A stretch of DNA of 60,977 nucleotides, taken from NCBI GenBank assembly GCA_002440705.1, contig DJVA01000027.1:1-60977 (forward strand), given 5' to 3'. Shown here in pieces: positions 7,601 to 16,288 of the stretch. This DNA is from Flavobacteriaceae bacterium UBA6268. GTDB lineage: Bacteria > Bacteroidota > Bacteroidia > Flavobacteriales > Flavobacteriaceae. The stretch's first letter is position 1, and each line of letters begins with the position of its first letter. A program made the position numbers and the translations under genes. The notes below the pieces were generated by a model that worked only from the letters and a program-made list of their open reading frames with translations, made no database searches and had not been told where the DNA came from.

Positions 7601-9084
7601 ATCACACCCCCATATACATTTCCAAAGAACAATTCACTATTTATAAGACGACCCTTACGGATACGAAATGGGATACTAAAGGGACCCTGGAGGGAAGTGT
7701 AACCCATAAAAATTTTTCCAATTGGAAGATGGACCTCAAAATTGATACCGACCGACTGTTGGTCTTAGATACGCCACCCGATGAAGACGCCCTGTATTAT
7801 GGAACGGCCTTTATAAGTGGCAATGCGGCAATTAAAGGCCCTGTGGATGAGTTGGTAATCGATGTTTTTGCGACGACTGAAAAAGGGACTTCATTTAAAA
7901 TCCCCATTAGTGATGCGGCAAGTATAGGAGACGACTCCTTTATCCGTTTTATTTCGCCCGAAGAGAAAAAAGCCCGCATCAAGGGCGAAGCTTACACCCC
8001 AGAAGAATTGAAAGGACTATCCCTTAATTTTGATTTGGACATTAACAACAATGCCGAAGTGGAAATTCTGGTGGACCCTGTAAATAATTCCAAATTCCGT
8101 GGAAGGGGAGCTGGATTGATGTTTTTAGAAATCAACACCTTGGGTAAATTTAAGATGTGGGGCGAGTTTGTGATTATAGAAGGAAAATACGATTTCCGTT
8201 ACGGAGGAATTGTCGATAAGACCATCGATATGGTTCCTGGGGGACGCATTACTTGGGACGGAGAACCCACTCGTGCCCAATTGGATATGACTGCAAAATA
8301 TACCGTACCCAATGTAAACCCTTCCGCCTTGTTAGACAACCCAAGTCTAAACAGTACGGTAGATGTAGAAGTGTTACTAAATTTAAAAGGACAGATCATG
8401 CAGCCCGATTTGGACTTTCAATTGAGTTTCCCTGGGGTTTCTTCAACCGTAAGGGAAGAGCTTAATGTGAAGCTGAGTGATAAGGAACAGCGGCAGTTAC
8501 AAGCCATTTACCTAGCAGCAACCGGGTCTTTTCAAGGTGATACACAAGGACCTAATATTGCTCAGACAATAGCCGAAAGTGTTAATAAAAAAGTGCGTGA
8601 TCTGTTTACAGATGAAGAAGCCAAAATCAAATTTTACCCAACCATTGGGACTCGAAAAGCTTCATTAAATGAACAATTGGACTACCTCTTCGGTGTTGAA
8701 CTTTCAACCAAGATATCTGAAAGAATATTGATTAATGGAAAAGTAGCAGTTCCAGTCGGTGGTGCCAATGAGTCAACAGTTGCTGGGGATATCGAAGTAC
8801 AGTGGTTGGTCAACGAAGATGGAAGCTTGCGAATCAACTTCTTCAACCGCCAGGCCGACCTACAATTTATTGGGGAAGATCAAATCTACGAACAGGGAGC
8901 TGGGGTTTCCTATTCCGTGGATTTTGACACCTTCAAGGAATTGATGTGGAAACTGTTTAAGAAAAAGGTGACTAAAGATAATGAATTGCGTATCGATTCT
9001 TCGCAGCAAGACGACAATTCGGTTTCCCCAGAATTTGAACAAAATGCCACCAAACAGGAAGAACCAGAAGTCCCAAGCCCCTAA
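4636..9084 (+). CDS. TamB-like translocation/assembly module protein
   Basis: About 1,480 residues with an N-terminal signal anchor (IKKLLKILKRTILVLLLLIVLL), a long AsmA/TamB-type beta-rich body and a C-terminal DUF490/TamB domain. In proteobacteria TamB spans the periplasm and works with TamA in outer-membrane protein assembly or lipid transport; a similar envelope role is expected here. The start is uncertain. There is no in-frame ATG between the stop at 4630 and the hydrophobic segment. Homologue-like N termini (KKLLKILKR) imply the ATC at 4636, while a TTG at 4678 would remove the basic n-region. It ends in a 4-bp convergent overlap with ridA. Confidence 0.85.
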   Translation: MKKLLKILKRTILVLLLLIVLLIIILSIPAVQTKIAKKVTQNLNESYGTDIQIDRLGLNWKGEVDIRGVYIQDHHRDTLIYAEYLQTNILSIKKLIDGNLDFGFVDLTNAKLRVKTYLGETDDNLNIFTQKFDSGDTTEVKPFELLSRNIQLKNTAISVIDENQEDPVALDLKSLNLDADDFSINGPIIETEINSLSFMEQRGLVVEKLKADFKYTETQLFLNNLQLATQHSSINGDVVLTFENGMADFTNQVLWDAQFETSSIATNDLNKLYPEFGEDLQLELEGQFKGTLNDFEFRGANVSFANSRVVGDFTGKNFFGEEPLYLNAQNHRIATSYFDLRRLMPNIIGKDLPETLKSFGNFSLVGNTELNGDLLRTNSQIYSALGYGKTHLEMGNIHDFNNAFYKGDLQLENFNMGSIAGTTSLGNITANLKFDGRGFTSQTVSTQMNGTITSFQFEDYTYRNITIAGNLKNPIFNGKLTIDDPNLKMDFDGLIDVSKELNHYDFEANIEFAELNKLNLFTRDSVSVFAGKIKMDMDGTTINDAAGTINFSETFYQTAQKDFFFDDFSITSTFQDEERTIQINSPDIINGQIRGKFLLEDIPYLFRNSIGSIYTNYIPIQVTNDQYINYEFEIYNKIVDVFVPQIQLGNNTRLKGSVYSDESKFKLDFKSPELLLYENYLGKVNVQLDNDNPLFNAYISIDSLYTGSYNLADVNIINKTLKDTLYIQSKFKGGKDQSDLFNLSLYHTINPEGHSVVGIKKSKINYKGNDWFLNRDNNNLNKITFDDNFRDIKLDSLTLRHENELIQMAGFKNDSTLMDVKLQFKDVDIGKIVPEVDSLNLKGNLNGDLRFIKKKGAFYPSSDIVIENINLNNVAFGNLKLNILGNEDLSEYTIRSSLINENVDSFKANGSLNVTGDHPQINLDVSFDNFNLKAFSPFGGDVISNIRGFVTGDARVMGNYKSPDLSGSLFLTETGLTIPYLNTDFRIDDHTPIYISKEQFTIYKTTLTDTKWDTKGTLEGSVTHKNFSNWKMDLKIDTDRLLVLDTPPDEDALYYGTAFISGNAAIKGPVDELVIDVFATTEKGTSFKIPISDAASIGDDSFIRFISPEEKKARIKGEAYTPEELKGLSLNFDLDINNNAEVEILVDPVNNSKFRGRGAGLMFLEINTLGKFKMWGEFVIIEGKYDFRYGGIVDKTIDMVPGGRITWDGEPTRAQLDMTAKYTVPNVNPSALLDNPSLNSTVDVEVLLNLKGQIMQPDLDFQLSFPGVSSTVREELNVKLSDKEQRQLQAIYLAATGSFQGDTQGPNIAQTIAESVNKKVRDLFTDEEAKIKFYPTIGTRKASLNEQLDYLFGVELSTKISERILINGKVAVPVGGANESTVAGDIEVQWLVNEDGSLRINFFNRQADLQFIGEDQIYEQGAGVSYSVDFDTFKELMWKLFKKKVTKDNELRIDSSQQDDNSVSPEFEQNATKQEEPEVPSP

Positions 9085-9461
9085 AGGGCTGCAATCATCG
9101 ATATTTCTACGTTCACAAATTTAGGAAGGTTGGCAACTTCCACAGTTTCCCTGGCAGGAGCCACGCGTTCATCAAAATAGGAAGCATACACTTCATTGAC
9201 TTTCGCAAAATTGTTCATATCACTTATGAAGATTGAAGTCTTCAGCACCTGTGAAAAATCCATTTCCGCTGCAGCCAAAACCGCTTTGAGGTTTTCCATC
9301 ACTTGACGGGTTTCGGCTTCGATGGAATCAAGAACCAACTCATTAGTTTTGGGATCGATGGCAATTTGACCGGAGGTGAACAAAAAATTTCCTTTTAGAA
9401 CCGCTTGATTGTAAGGACCAATAGGTGCTGGCGCATTTTCTGTGCGAATGATTTTTTTCAT
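9081..9461 (-). CDS. ridA: RidA family reactive imine/enamine deaminase
   Basis: 126 residues, the usual length for this trimeric family, which hydrolyses 2-aminoacrylate and other reactive enamines released by PLP enzymes. The key residues are present: Arg104 in PARETVEVANLPK, which binds the substrate carboxylate, and Glu119 in VNVEISMIA. The N-terminal APAPIGPYNQA and FTSGQIAIDP segments are typical. It lies 12 bp downstream of lptD on the same strand and is probably cotranscribed with it. Confidence 0.93.
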   Translation of the reverse strand: MKKIIRTENAPAPIGPYNQAVLKGNFLFTSGQIAIDPKTNELVLDSIEAETRQVMENLKAVLAAAEMDFSQVLKTSIFISDMNNFAKVNEVYASYFDERVAPARETVEVANLPKFVNVEISMIAAL

Positions 9462-9473
9462 GATGTTCTCATA

Positions 9474-12188
9474 TTAAAGGCGGCGATCGGCTTCCCGTCG
9501 CTTGTCGTATTTGATATCGCTTAAAATACTTCCGCGTATTCCAATAAAGAAATTCCAAGAGGTATTCCGTGCTCCAATGGGTGTCCAATTGAAGCGCATG
9601 ACCCAGCTTTCCAAATCGCGTTCAAAACGCAATTGAGTAAGGGTAACCCCTTTGTTTTTAAAATCGTAGCCAGACGAAATACCAACTTTCCATCTCGGTG
9701 ACAATTGCACATTGGAACTCATCATCAACGATTGCGAGGAGATCTCATTTTGCCGTGCAGTGTTGGAGTAGGTAATGGTATAGGCCAATCTCAAATCCCA
9801 GGGGATCGCATATTGGTACCAGGATTTAACTCCATCGTCTTTTTGCTCCCGCTCGTTTCGATTCCCAAGGTCGTTCAGGTTTTGGGTTTCCCCAAAAAGG
9901 TCGTCGGGCCTGCCACCGTTGCGAAAGGTGTCGCTGTCAAAATCATCCTCTTCTTCTTTTTTACCTTCAAAATCCTTACTGGAAAAGGCATAGTTAAAAC
10001 TCAGATTGGCATTGACCAAACGAAACAAGCTTCCACCATTGTCTATGTTGAACGTATTAATTTTTTGGTTGTTATTATCCAAGGCGTAGGGATCCAGCGA
10101 ACCCGAAAAATTAAGATCCAGTTTTGGGATTACTGGAACGCTTCCACTAAATTGTACGTTGCTCCATTTTAAGGAATCGGCTGAAAAACTATAGGCCGTA
10201 GAAAAATTCAAGTTGTTGAGCAAAGCAATTTTTTTGGGTTCAGTAGCCGTAGTGTCCTTGTCGCGTATCTTAGCTTCAATCGTGTTGCTTAAGGAAAACC
10301 CCATACTACTCGAATACGTCTTCCCTGGAGCACCATAAAGGGTGTTTTCAAACCGGGAATATTCCAAGACTTCAGCATTTATTTCGGGATCGGCGGTAGG
10401 GATGGTCACTTCATCGTAATACTGTTTAAAGCCGGGGCTTATGTTGTAACTTACCGAGGGCCGCATGACGTGGCGAATGGCTTGTATTTTTTTGTCTTTC
10501 CCAAAGTTGAAAGTACCGTACAGCGTAGTTCCAACCCCTGTCGAAAAGCCGTAGGTGCGGTAGGCGTCAAAACCCGCAATGGTGTCGCTTACGATCGCTC
10601 CTTCACCTTCGTTTGCCGTTGCATCATAACGTTTCTTGATGGTTTTTCCTACCCAGGTTTCTTGGTAATTGGTTCCCATAGATACACTTAAGTAATTAAG
10701 CACTTTAAAGTTGGTGCTGATGGGAATGGAGTGGCGTGCCCCTATTTGGGCGGCGTCGAACATTTCTTTTTTGAAAAACAAAGAATCGGTGGTCTCTATA
10801 CGGTTTTCTGCCGCCACATCGTATTGGAGGTTGATGTTTTGAAAAATACCCTTTTTGGTGCCGTTCTTGGGCTCGAAAGGAAATATTCGAGAAACGCTCC
10901 CATTGAAATTGGGCAGTGACATATTGATGGTTTCCGTTCGGGTGTTTTGACTGTGTGTAGCCGCGATGGTAAATTGAATTTGGGGCTCGGTATCAAAGGT
11001 TTTGGAATAAGAGACCGAAGAACTTAAGGTGTTTACCAACTGACTGGCATTGTTGGTTTGATTGATGGACTGCTGCAAATAGCGGCTGCTTCCCAAGTTG
11101 ACCGAGGCACTGAAGCGGGAGCTTGGATTTACCTTGGCATCTTGGTTGTGACTCCATCGTATATTGTAAAGTGCGCTTTGTGTAAAATTAGGGAATCCCC
11201 GCTCGTTGTTGATGAGGTTTTCATAGCGAAAACTCAAATTCCCCCTAAATTTATAGCGCAGGGCGTAGTCACTGTCAAAGCGGATACCGTAACTGCCATT
11301 GGTGTAGTAATCGCCTAGCACGGTTAAATCGATATAATCATTCAATGCAAAGTAATACCCCCCATTCTGGAAATAAAACCCACGAGCACTGTTTTCGCCA
11401 ATATTGGGGATCACAAACCCCGAAGCTCGATCTTCAGCAAGAGGAAAAAAGGCAAAAGGCAGGCCTACGGGGGTAGGGACGTCGGCAATGTACATGTTGA
11501 TAAAGCCAGAAACCACCTTCTTTTTTGGGACGAGTTTTACCTTCCTTGCATAGAAATAGTATTCGGGATTGTCTATGTCCTCTGCGGTGGTAAATTTTAC
11601 ACGGTTCAGGTAGTAAACCGAGTCGTTTTCTTTCTTGGTAACAGTTGCCAGTACGTTCATCTCATTCTGCTTGGTGCGCGAATTGTAGACTATGGCTTTT
11701 TTGGTATCAAAATTAAATCGAATGGAATCGGGTTCTACAATATTGTTTCCCTCTGCAAAAACGGGACGCTGGCTGTATACGCCAGCACTGTCAATTCCCT
11801 TAGCGTAGACTTCGTTTTTATTGTAGTTTAGGATGATGAGCCCAGCATCGATGCGGTATTTTTCGTAAATAATGAACGCTTGGTTGTACATGTACACTTT
11901 TCCAGCTTTGCGATCGATGTACACGTAATCTTCGCCATAATATTCTACGATGTCACTCAATAATTCTTTTTGAGGAAAGATGCTATCCACTTTCACCGTG
12001 TCGGCCACAACCGTTGAAATTTCCCTTTCCGGATTTTGAAGGGTATCCTTTGGTGAAAGAAGGGTTGTGTCCTGTTTTATGGGAAAATTCAGGGAGTCTT
12101 TGCTGGGGAGGTCCTGCGCATACGCCCATGTACTGCAAAAAAGCAGTATCAAAACATTCAAAAAAAATAATAACCTGCGTTTTTGCAA
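9474..12188 (-). CDS. lptD: LPS-assembly protein LptD-like outer-membrane protein
   Basis: 904 residues with a Sec signal peptide (cleavage after AYAQ, about residue 25). An OstA/LptA-like jelly-roll region follows at about 75-230 (IDAGLIILNYNKNEVYAKG, then YNSRTKQNEMNV), and a long aromatic-rich beta-barrel fills the rest, ending in SDIKYDKRREADRRL. LptD inserts lipopolysaccharide into the outer leaflet with LptE. The sequence is far from E. coli LptD but has the layout of the Bacteroidota form. It is divergent from the amidase gene across a 182-bp gap. Confidence 0.85.
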   Translation of the reverse strand: MQKRRLLFFLNVLILLFCSTWAYAQDLPSKDSLNFPIKQDTTLLSPKDTLQNPEREISTVVADTVKVDSIFPQKELLSDIVEYYGEDYVYIDRKAGKVYMYNQAFIIYEKYRIDAGLIILNYNKNEVYAKGIDSAGVYSQRPVFAEGNNIVEPDSIRFNFDTKKAIVYNSRTKQNEMNVLATVTKKENDSVYYLNRVKFTTAEDIDNPEYYFYARKVKLVPKKKVVSGFINMYIADVPTPVGLPFAFFPLAEDRASGFVIPNIGENSARGFYFQNGGYYFALNDYIDLTVLGDYYTNGSYGIRFDSDYALRYKFRGNLSFRYENLINNERGFPNFTQSALYNIRWSHNQDAKVNPSSRFSASVNLGSSRYLQQSINQTNNASQLVNTLSSSVSYSKTFDTEPQIQFTIAATHSQNTRTETINMSLPNFNGSVSRIFPFEPKNGTKKGIFQNINLQYDVAAENRIETTDSLFFKKEMFDAAQIGARHSIPISTNFKVLNYLSVSMGTNYQETWVGKTIKKRYDATANEGEGAIVSDTIAGFDAYRTYGFSTGVGTTLYGTFNFGKDKKIQAIRHVMRPSVSYNISPGFKQYYDEVTIPTADPEINAEVLEYSRFENTLYGAPGKTYSSSMGFSLSNTIEAKIRDKDTTATEPKKIALLNNLNFSTAYSFSADSLKWSNVQFSGSVPVIPKLDLNFSGSLDPYALDNNNQKINTFNIDNGGSLFRLVNANLSFNYAFSSKDFEGKKEEEDDFDSDTFRNGGRPDDLFGETQNLNDLGNRNEREQKDDGVKSWYQYAIPWDLRLAYTITYSNTARQNEISSQSLMMSSNVQLSPRWKVGISSGYDFKNKGVTLTQLRFERDLESWVMRFNWTPIGARNTSWNFFIGIRGSILSDIKYDKRREADRRL

Positions 12189-12370
12189 TGCTTACGGGCG
12201 ATTTTTTGTAAACAACTTTTTTAATAAGTTATTGAAACGAACCTTTACAAACAAAGGCTATTTCATAACTTGGCTTAGTTTTTGAATGCCAAAATTACAC
12301 ATATTTTTTGGCTTCATTTTGAAATTAGGGAATTTAAAAAATATCCAAAAACAAAGCACGTTACTTAGTT

Positions 12371-13492
12371 ATGAAAACGAAACGCTTAACATTTTTCTTG
12401 CTTTTTTCAATCCTCTGCTCCATTTTCGCTTTTTCACCGCACAATAATAATACCAACAAACCTTTTGTGATTGTTTTGGACGCGGGGCATGGCGGACACG
12501 ATACAGGGAATACGGGCAATGGGTACCGCGAAAAGGACATTGCGCTTAACATTGTACTGGAAGTAGGGAAAATATTGGAGCAGGATCCTAATGTTAAGGT
12601 TATCTATACGCGCAAGGACGATCGCTTCATCGAGTTGTTCGAACGGGGCGCCATTGCCAATCGGGCCGATGCCGATTTATTTGTTTCCGTTCATTGCAAT
12701 GCACACAAGTCGGCTGCTTACGGTACCGAAACTTTTGTCTTGGGGCTTCATGCCAACGAGCGCAACCTAGAAGTGGCCAAAAAGGAAAACGAGGTAATTT
12801 TCTTGGAAGACAATTACGAAGAAAACTATGCCGGATATGACCCCAACAATCCGGCTTCGTTTATAGGGTTAACCCTTATGCAGGAAGAATACCTTAACCA
12901 AAGCATCATGTTGGCGGGTTTGGTACAGAATAATTTCACCAACAGGCTTAACCGCAAGGACCGTAGTGTAAAACAAGCCGGATTTATCGTACTGCATCAA
13001 AGCTATATGCCGAGTGTTTTGATTGAAACAGGATTTCTTACCAATAAAACTGAAGGGGCGTACCTCAATTCAAAAAAAGGACAAAAAGAAATGGCCGTTG
13101 CCATTGCCGATGCGATCAAGACTTACCGACAAAACCTTTCCCTCGCCACTTCCGAAACACAAAACCCGGTCATTACCCAGGAAGAAATCGACGAGGCCAT
13201 TGAGACGACGGAAGAGAAAGTGTATGAAGGTGTTATTTTTAAAGTACAATTGGCAGCCAGCAGTAAGAAATTGGAGACGAAGCCTTACAACTTCAAGGGG
13301 TTAAAAGAAATTACCCGCGACAAAGAAGATAGCCTCTACAAATACTACTACGGGGAAACTTCCAATTACAATAAAATACAGTTAATGAAAACCTATGCAA
13401 GGGAGAAGGGGTACCCTTCTTGTTTCATCGTTGCGTTCCGTGCGGGCCAAAAGGTAAAGCTTTCGGAAGTGCTCAAAGATGAAGACCAGTAA
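12371..13492 (+). CDS. N-acetylmuramoyl-L-alanine amidase (Amidase_3)
   Basis: 373 residues: signal peptide to about residue 21, an Amidase_3 zinc domain at about 32-240, and a C-terminal SPOR-like region at about 285-365 (VIFKVQLAASSKKL) that may bind denuded glycan at the septum. Zinc ligands and catalytic residues are in place: His40 (DAGHGGHD), Glu54 (EKDIALN), His108 (SVHCNAH) and Glu219 (LIETGFLTN). It cleaves the bond between MurNAc and L-Ala of peptidoglycan. The MCE gene follows after 84 bp, with its own promoter candidate. Confidence 0.93.
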   Translation: MKTKRLTFFLLFSILCSIFAFSPHNNNTNKPFVIVLDAGHGGHDTGNTGNGYREKDIALNIVLEVGKILEQDPNVKVIYTRKDDRFIELFERGAIANRADADLFVSVHCNAHKSAAYGTETFVLGLHANERNLEVAKKENEVIFLEDNYEENYAGYDPNNPASFIGLTLMQEEYLNQSIMLAGLVQNNFTNRLNRKDRSVKQAGFIVLHQSYMPSVLIETGFLTNKTEGAYLNSKKGQKEMAVAIADAIKTYRQNLSLATSETQNPVITQEEIDEAIETTEEKVYEGVIFKVQLAASSKKLETKPYNFKGLKEITRDKEDSLYKYYYGETSNYNKIQLMKTYAREKGYPSCFIVAFRAGQKVKLSEVLKDEDQ

Positions 13493-13545
13493 CCGCTTTC
13501 TGGTCAAATTTTAAAATTTAACCCATTCCTTAGGATATTTATTTC

Positions 13546-13553
13546 TAAATTTG
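13546..13553 (+). promoter_or_regulatory. -7 promoter element TAAATTTG upstream of the MCE gene
   Basis: A perfect TAnnTTTG match 23 bases upstream of the TTG start of the MlaD-family gene, in the gap after the amidase stop. No clear -33 TTTG is visible at the ideal distance. Confidence 0.4.
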
Positions 13554-13576
13554 TTCGAAACAAAAATACCAAGCTT

Positions 13577-14530
13577 TTGAAGCTCTCCAGAGAAGTTAAA
13601 ACCGGAATTTTTGCCCTTGTCGCCATTTTGTTGTTCGTATGGGGCTATAATTTTTTAAAAGGCTCCGATCTTTTTCAGGAATCGCAAATCTACTATGTAA
13701 AATATAACAATGTGGCTGGTTTGGGACCTGCGGCTCCCGTAACCGTAAATGGAATGCAGGTGGGTAAGGTAAAGGATGTCTACTTGGCTACCAACAAAGG
13801 AGGGGAGGTTATTGTGGAGTTTATTATCGATAAAGACTTTCATTTTTCCAAGAGCAGCACCATTAAAATTTACAGTAGCGGTGTTATTGGAGGTAATAAT
13901 CTTGGGGTAATCCCAGATTACGGGTCCAAGGACATGGCCAAATCGGGCGACACCCTAAAAGGAGAGGTGCAAGCAGGAATGATTGATGGTATTTTGGAAC
14001 GTTTCAATCCCATTCAAAAAAGTCTGCTTACGAGTTTGCAGAAATTGGATTCGGTGCTCGACGATCTTCATTATGTGATGGACAAGGACACCAAAAGGAA
14101 TTTTAAGGAGAGTATTGCCAAACTTAACCAGACCATGTCGTCCTTCAACGGGGCGGCTTCCAAAATGGATGCCCTTTTGGGAGAGAACGATGAAAAATTG
14201 AGCAACACCTTTACCAATCTGGATAAGACCACCGAAAATTTTGCTCGATTCTCCGATTCGCTGGCCCAAATTGAAACCGGAAAGATGATGAAAGACTTAC
14301 AGGGCAGTATTGATAAGTTTAATAGCATCGTGTCCCAAATCGAAAGTGGCGAGGGCTCTGTGGGGAAATTACTCAAGGACGAAAAACTTTATGATAACCT
14401 AGAAGGAGCTGCTAAACAATTGGAGCAATTGCTCCAGGACATGAAACTGAATCCAAAGCGGTACGTGCATTTTTCATTGTTTGGAAAACGCCCAAAACCT
14501 TACGAAGTACCCCAAGAATCCGATCAATAA
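13577..14530 (+). CDS. MlaD/MCE family lipid-transport substrate-binding protein
   Basis: 317 residues with one N-terminal membrane anchor (about 8-28) and one MCE domain (about 36-115: YYVKYNNVAGLGPAAPVTVNGMQVGKV, read as a series of short strands). A long helical and coiled C-terminal part follows. MCE proteins form hexameric tunnels for phospholipids between the membranes. The start codon is TTG at 13577; no ATG fits the conserved N terminus. Its stop overlaps the next ATG as TAATG, coupling it to the Fe-S membrane protein. Confidence 0.88.
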   Translation: MKLSREVKTGIFALVAILLFVWGYNFLKGSDLFQESQIYYVKYNNVAGLGPAAPVTVNGMQVGKVKDVYLATNKGGEVIVEFIIDKDFHFSKSSTIKIYSSGVIGGNNLGVIPDYGSKDMAKSGDTLKGEVQAGMIDGILERFNPIQKSLLTSLQKLDSVLDDLHYVMDKDTKRNFKESIAKLNQTMSSFNGAASKMDALLGENDEKLSNTFTNLDKTTENFARFSDSLAQIETGKMMKDLQGSIDKFNSIVSQIESGEGSVGKLLKDEKLYDNLEGAAKQLEQLLQDMKLNPKRYVHFSLFGKRPKPYEVPQESDQ

Positions 14531-15831
14531 TGGCCTACCTTCCCAACATTGTCTTTTTTCTAGCCTTGGTTTTTGGCATTGGCTATTTTGCCCGAAACAT
14601 CCGAAAGGTGATTCGAAACATCAAACTTGGCAAGGAGGTTGCTGCATCAGATCACACCTCGCAGCGGTGGTCCAACGTATTCCGGATTGCCTTGGGGCAA
14701 TCCAAGATGGTGAAAAGGCCCGTAGCAGGACTTCTGCACATCATCGTTTACTTGGGATTCATCATTATCAATATTGAAGTCCTCGAAATCATTATCGATG
14801 GGCTTCTGGGAACCCACCGTATCTTTGCTGCACTGGGCTCGTTCTATGGAATTTTAATTGGCATTTTCGAATTGTTGGCCGTTTTGGTATTTATTTCAGT
14901 GATTGTTTTTTGGATTCGAAGGAATGTACTAAAGTTGCAACGATTCTGGAAACCGGAAATGACCTCTTGGCCCAAGAACGATGCCAATTTTATTTTGTAT
15001 TTTGAAATGATCCTGATGACCTTTTTTTTGATCATGAACGCTACAGATGTTCATTTTCAGGAACTAAATCAAGGAAACTGGGTGTCGAAACATATTGCCG
15101 AGTGGTTTAGGAATGCCCCAGAGACTACATTGCACCTTATTGAACGGACTGCTTGGTGGTTGCATATATTGGGCATCTTGATCTTTTTGAACTACCTGTA
15201 CTTCAGCAAACATTTGCATATCCTTTTGGCGTTTCCGAACGTGTATTATGGAAAGATCGCCCCAAAGGGCAAATTCAAAAATTTGGAATCGGTTACCAAC
15301 GAAGTAAAGTTGATGATGGACCCAAGCGTCGACCCTTATGCTGCTCCCGCGGAGGGTACGGAAAACCCTGCAAAGTTTGGCGCCAGCGATGTAATGGATT
15401 TGAGTCGTACCCAACTGTTGAACGCCTATACCTGTACCGAATGTGGGCGCTGTACCAGCGAATGTCCCGCCAACCAAACCGGAAAAAAGTTGTCGCCACG
15501 TAAGATCATGATGGACACTCGCGATCGACTGGAGGAAGTTGGAAAAAATTGGGACAAAAATGGTGGTTTTCAGGCAGACGGAAAGCAACTCTTGGACGAT
15601 TACATAACACGGGAAGAACTTTGGGCTTGTACCACTTGCAATGCCTGTACGGAAGCTTGCCCCGTAAGCATCGATCCGCTCTCCATTATTTTGGACATGC
15701 GCCAATACTTGGTGATGGAACAGTCTGCGGCTCCTAATGAGTTGAATGTAATGATGACCAATATAGAAAACAATGCGGCGCCATGGCCCTTCAACCAAAT
15801 GGATCGCGCAAATTGGATCAACGAATTATAA
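14530..15831 (+). CDS. Membrane-bound (Fe-S) oxidoreductase, HdrC/NarI-like fusion
   Basis: 433 residues. The N-terminal half has about five to six membrane helices with His residues suited to haem b, like a nitrate reductase gamma-type subunit. The C-terminal half has two [4Fe-4S] motifs, CTECGRCTSECP and CTTCNACTEACP, of the heterodisulfide-reductase C type. It should shuttle electrons between the quinone pool and a cytosolic partner, most likely the CCG-domain protein encoded two genes downstream. The physiological donor and acceptor are unknown. Confidence 0.88.
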   Translation: MAYLPNIVFFLALVFGIGYFARNIRKVIRNIKLGKEVAASDHTSQRWSNVFRIALGQSKMVKRPVAGLLHIIVYLGFIIINIEVLEIIIDGLLGTHRIFAALGSFYGILIGIFELLAVLVFISVIVFWIRRNVLKLQRFWKPEMTSWPKNDANFILYFEMILMTFFLIMNATDVHFQELNQGNWVSKHIAEWFRNAPETTLHLIERTAWWLHILGILIFLNYLYFSKHLHILLAFPNVYYGKIAPKGKFKNLESVTNEVKLMMDPSVDPYAAPAEGTENPAKFGASDVMDLSRTQLLNAYTCTECGRCTSECPANQTGKKLSPRKIMMDTRDRLEEVGKNWDKNGGFQADGKQLLDDYITREELWACTTCNACTEACPVSIDPLSIILDMRQYLVMEQSAAPNELNVMMTNIENNAAPWPFNQMDRANWINEL

Positions 15832-15851
15832 ATTTTTTGAATACGAAAGTG

Positions 15852-16286
15852 ATGAGCAAAAAGGAAGTAGAAAAATTATTACACCAAAAAATTGAGAAAG
15901 GGTCTCTTGTTAGCCCTGTTTTGCCAGAAGGTGTTAAAAATTACCTTATCGATATCGACGGTACTATTTGCGACGATATCCCCAATGAGGAGCCAGAACG
16001 CATGGCAACGGCTAAAGTCTATCCAGATGCCCTTAAAACCCTTAATAAGTGGTACGATGAAGGACACATCATTTGTTTCTTTACGTCTCGAACAGAGGCA
16101 CACCGCGAAGTGACCGAGGCTTGGTTAACAGCCCATGGCTTTAAATACCATTCAATGCTAATGGGCAAACCCCGCGGCGGAAATTACCACTGGATCGACA
16201 ATCACTTGGTAAAGGCAACCCGATACAAAGGAAAATTTACCGATTTGGTAGAGAAAGAGGTAACAATAGAAGTTTTTAAGGATTGA
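15852..16286 (+). CDS. HAD-like phosphatase-family protein (144 aa)
   Basis: The core motif YLIDIDGTICDD is HAD motif I with the nucleophile/acid Asp pair DxD. CFFTSRTEAHREVTEAWL gives the motif II Thr/Ser, and KPRGGNYHWIDNH resembles motif III/IV. There is no large cap domain. Homologues in databases are sometimes labelled phosphoheptose isomerase, which this sequence does not support. I chose the ATG at 15852; an earlier in-frame start would lie inside the upstream gene. It sits between the two redox genes, 2 bp from the next start, so it is part of the operon. Confidence 0.75.
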   Translation: MSKKEVEKLLHQKIEKGSLVSPVLPEGVKNYLIDIDGTICDDIPNEEPERMATAKVYPDALKTLNKWYDEGHIICFFTSRTEAHREVTEAWLTAHGFKYHSMLMGKPRGGNYHWIDNHLVKATRYKGKFTDLVEKEVTIEVFKD

Positions 16287-16288
16287 TC

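Noticed and set aside
9705..10172. Plus-strand open frame inside lptD
   Set aside because: It is antisense to a long, well supported gene and lacks any protein-like motif; the same holds for the many antisense frames inside tamB, the EF-G-like gene and the MurE-like gene.
15852..16286. Phosphoheptose isomerase
   Set aside because: The sequence has HAD motifs (DIDGTICDD) and no SIS fold features.
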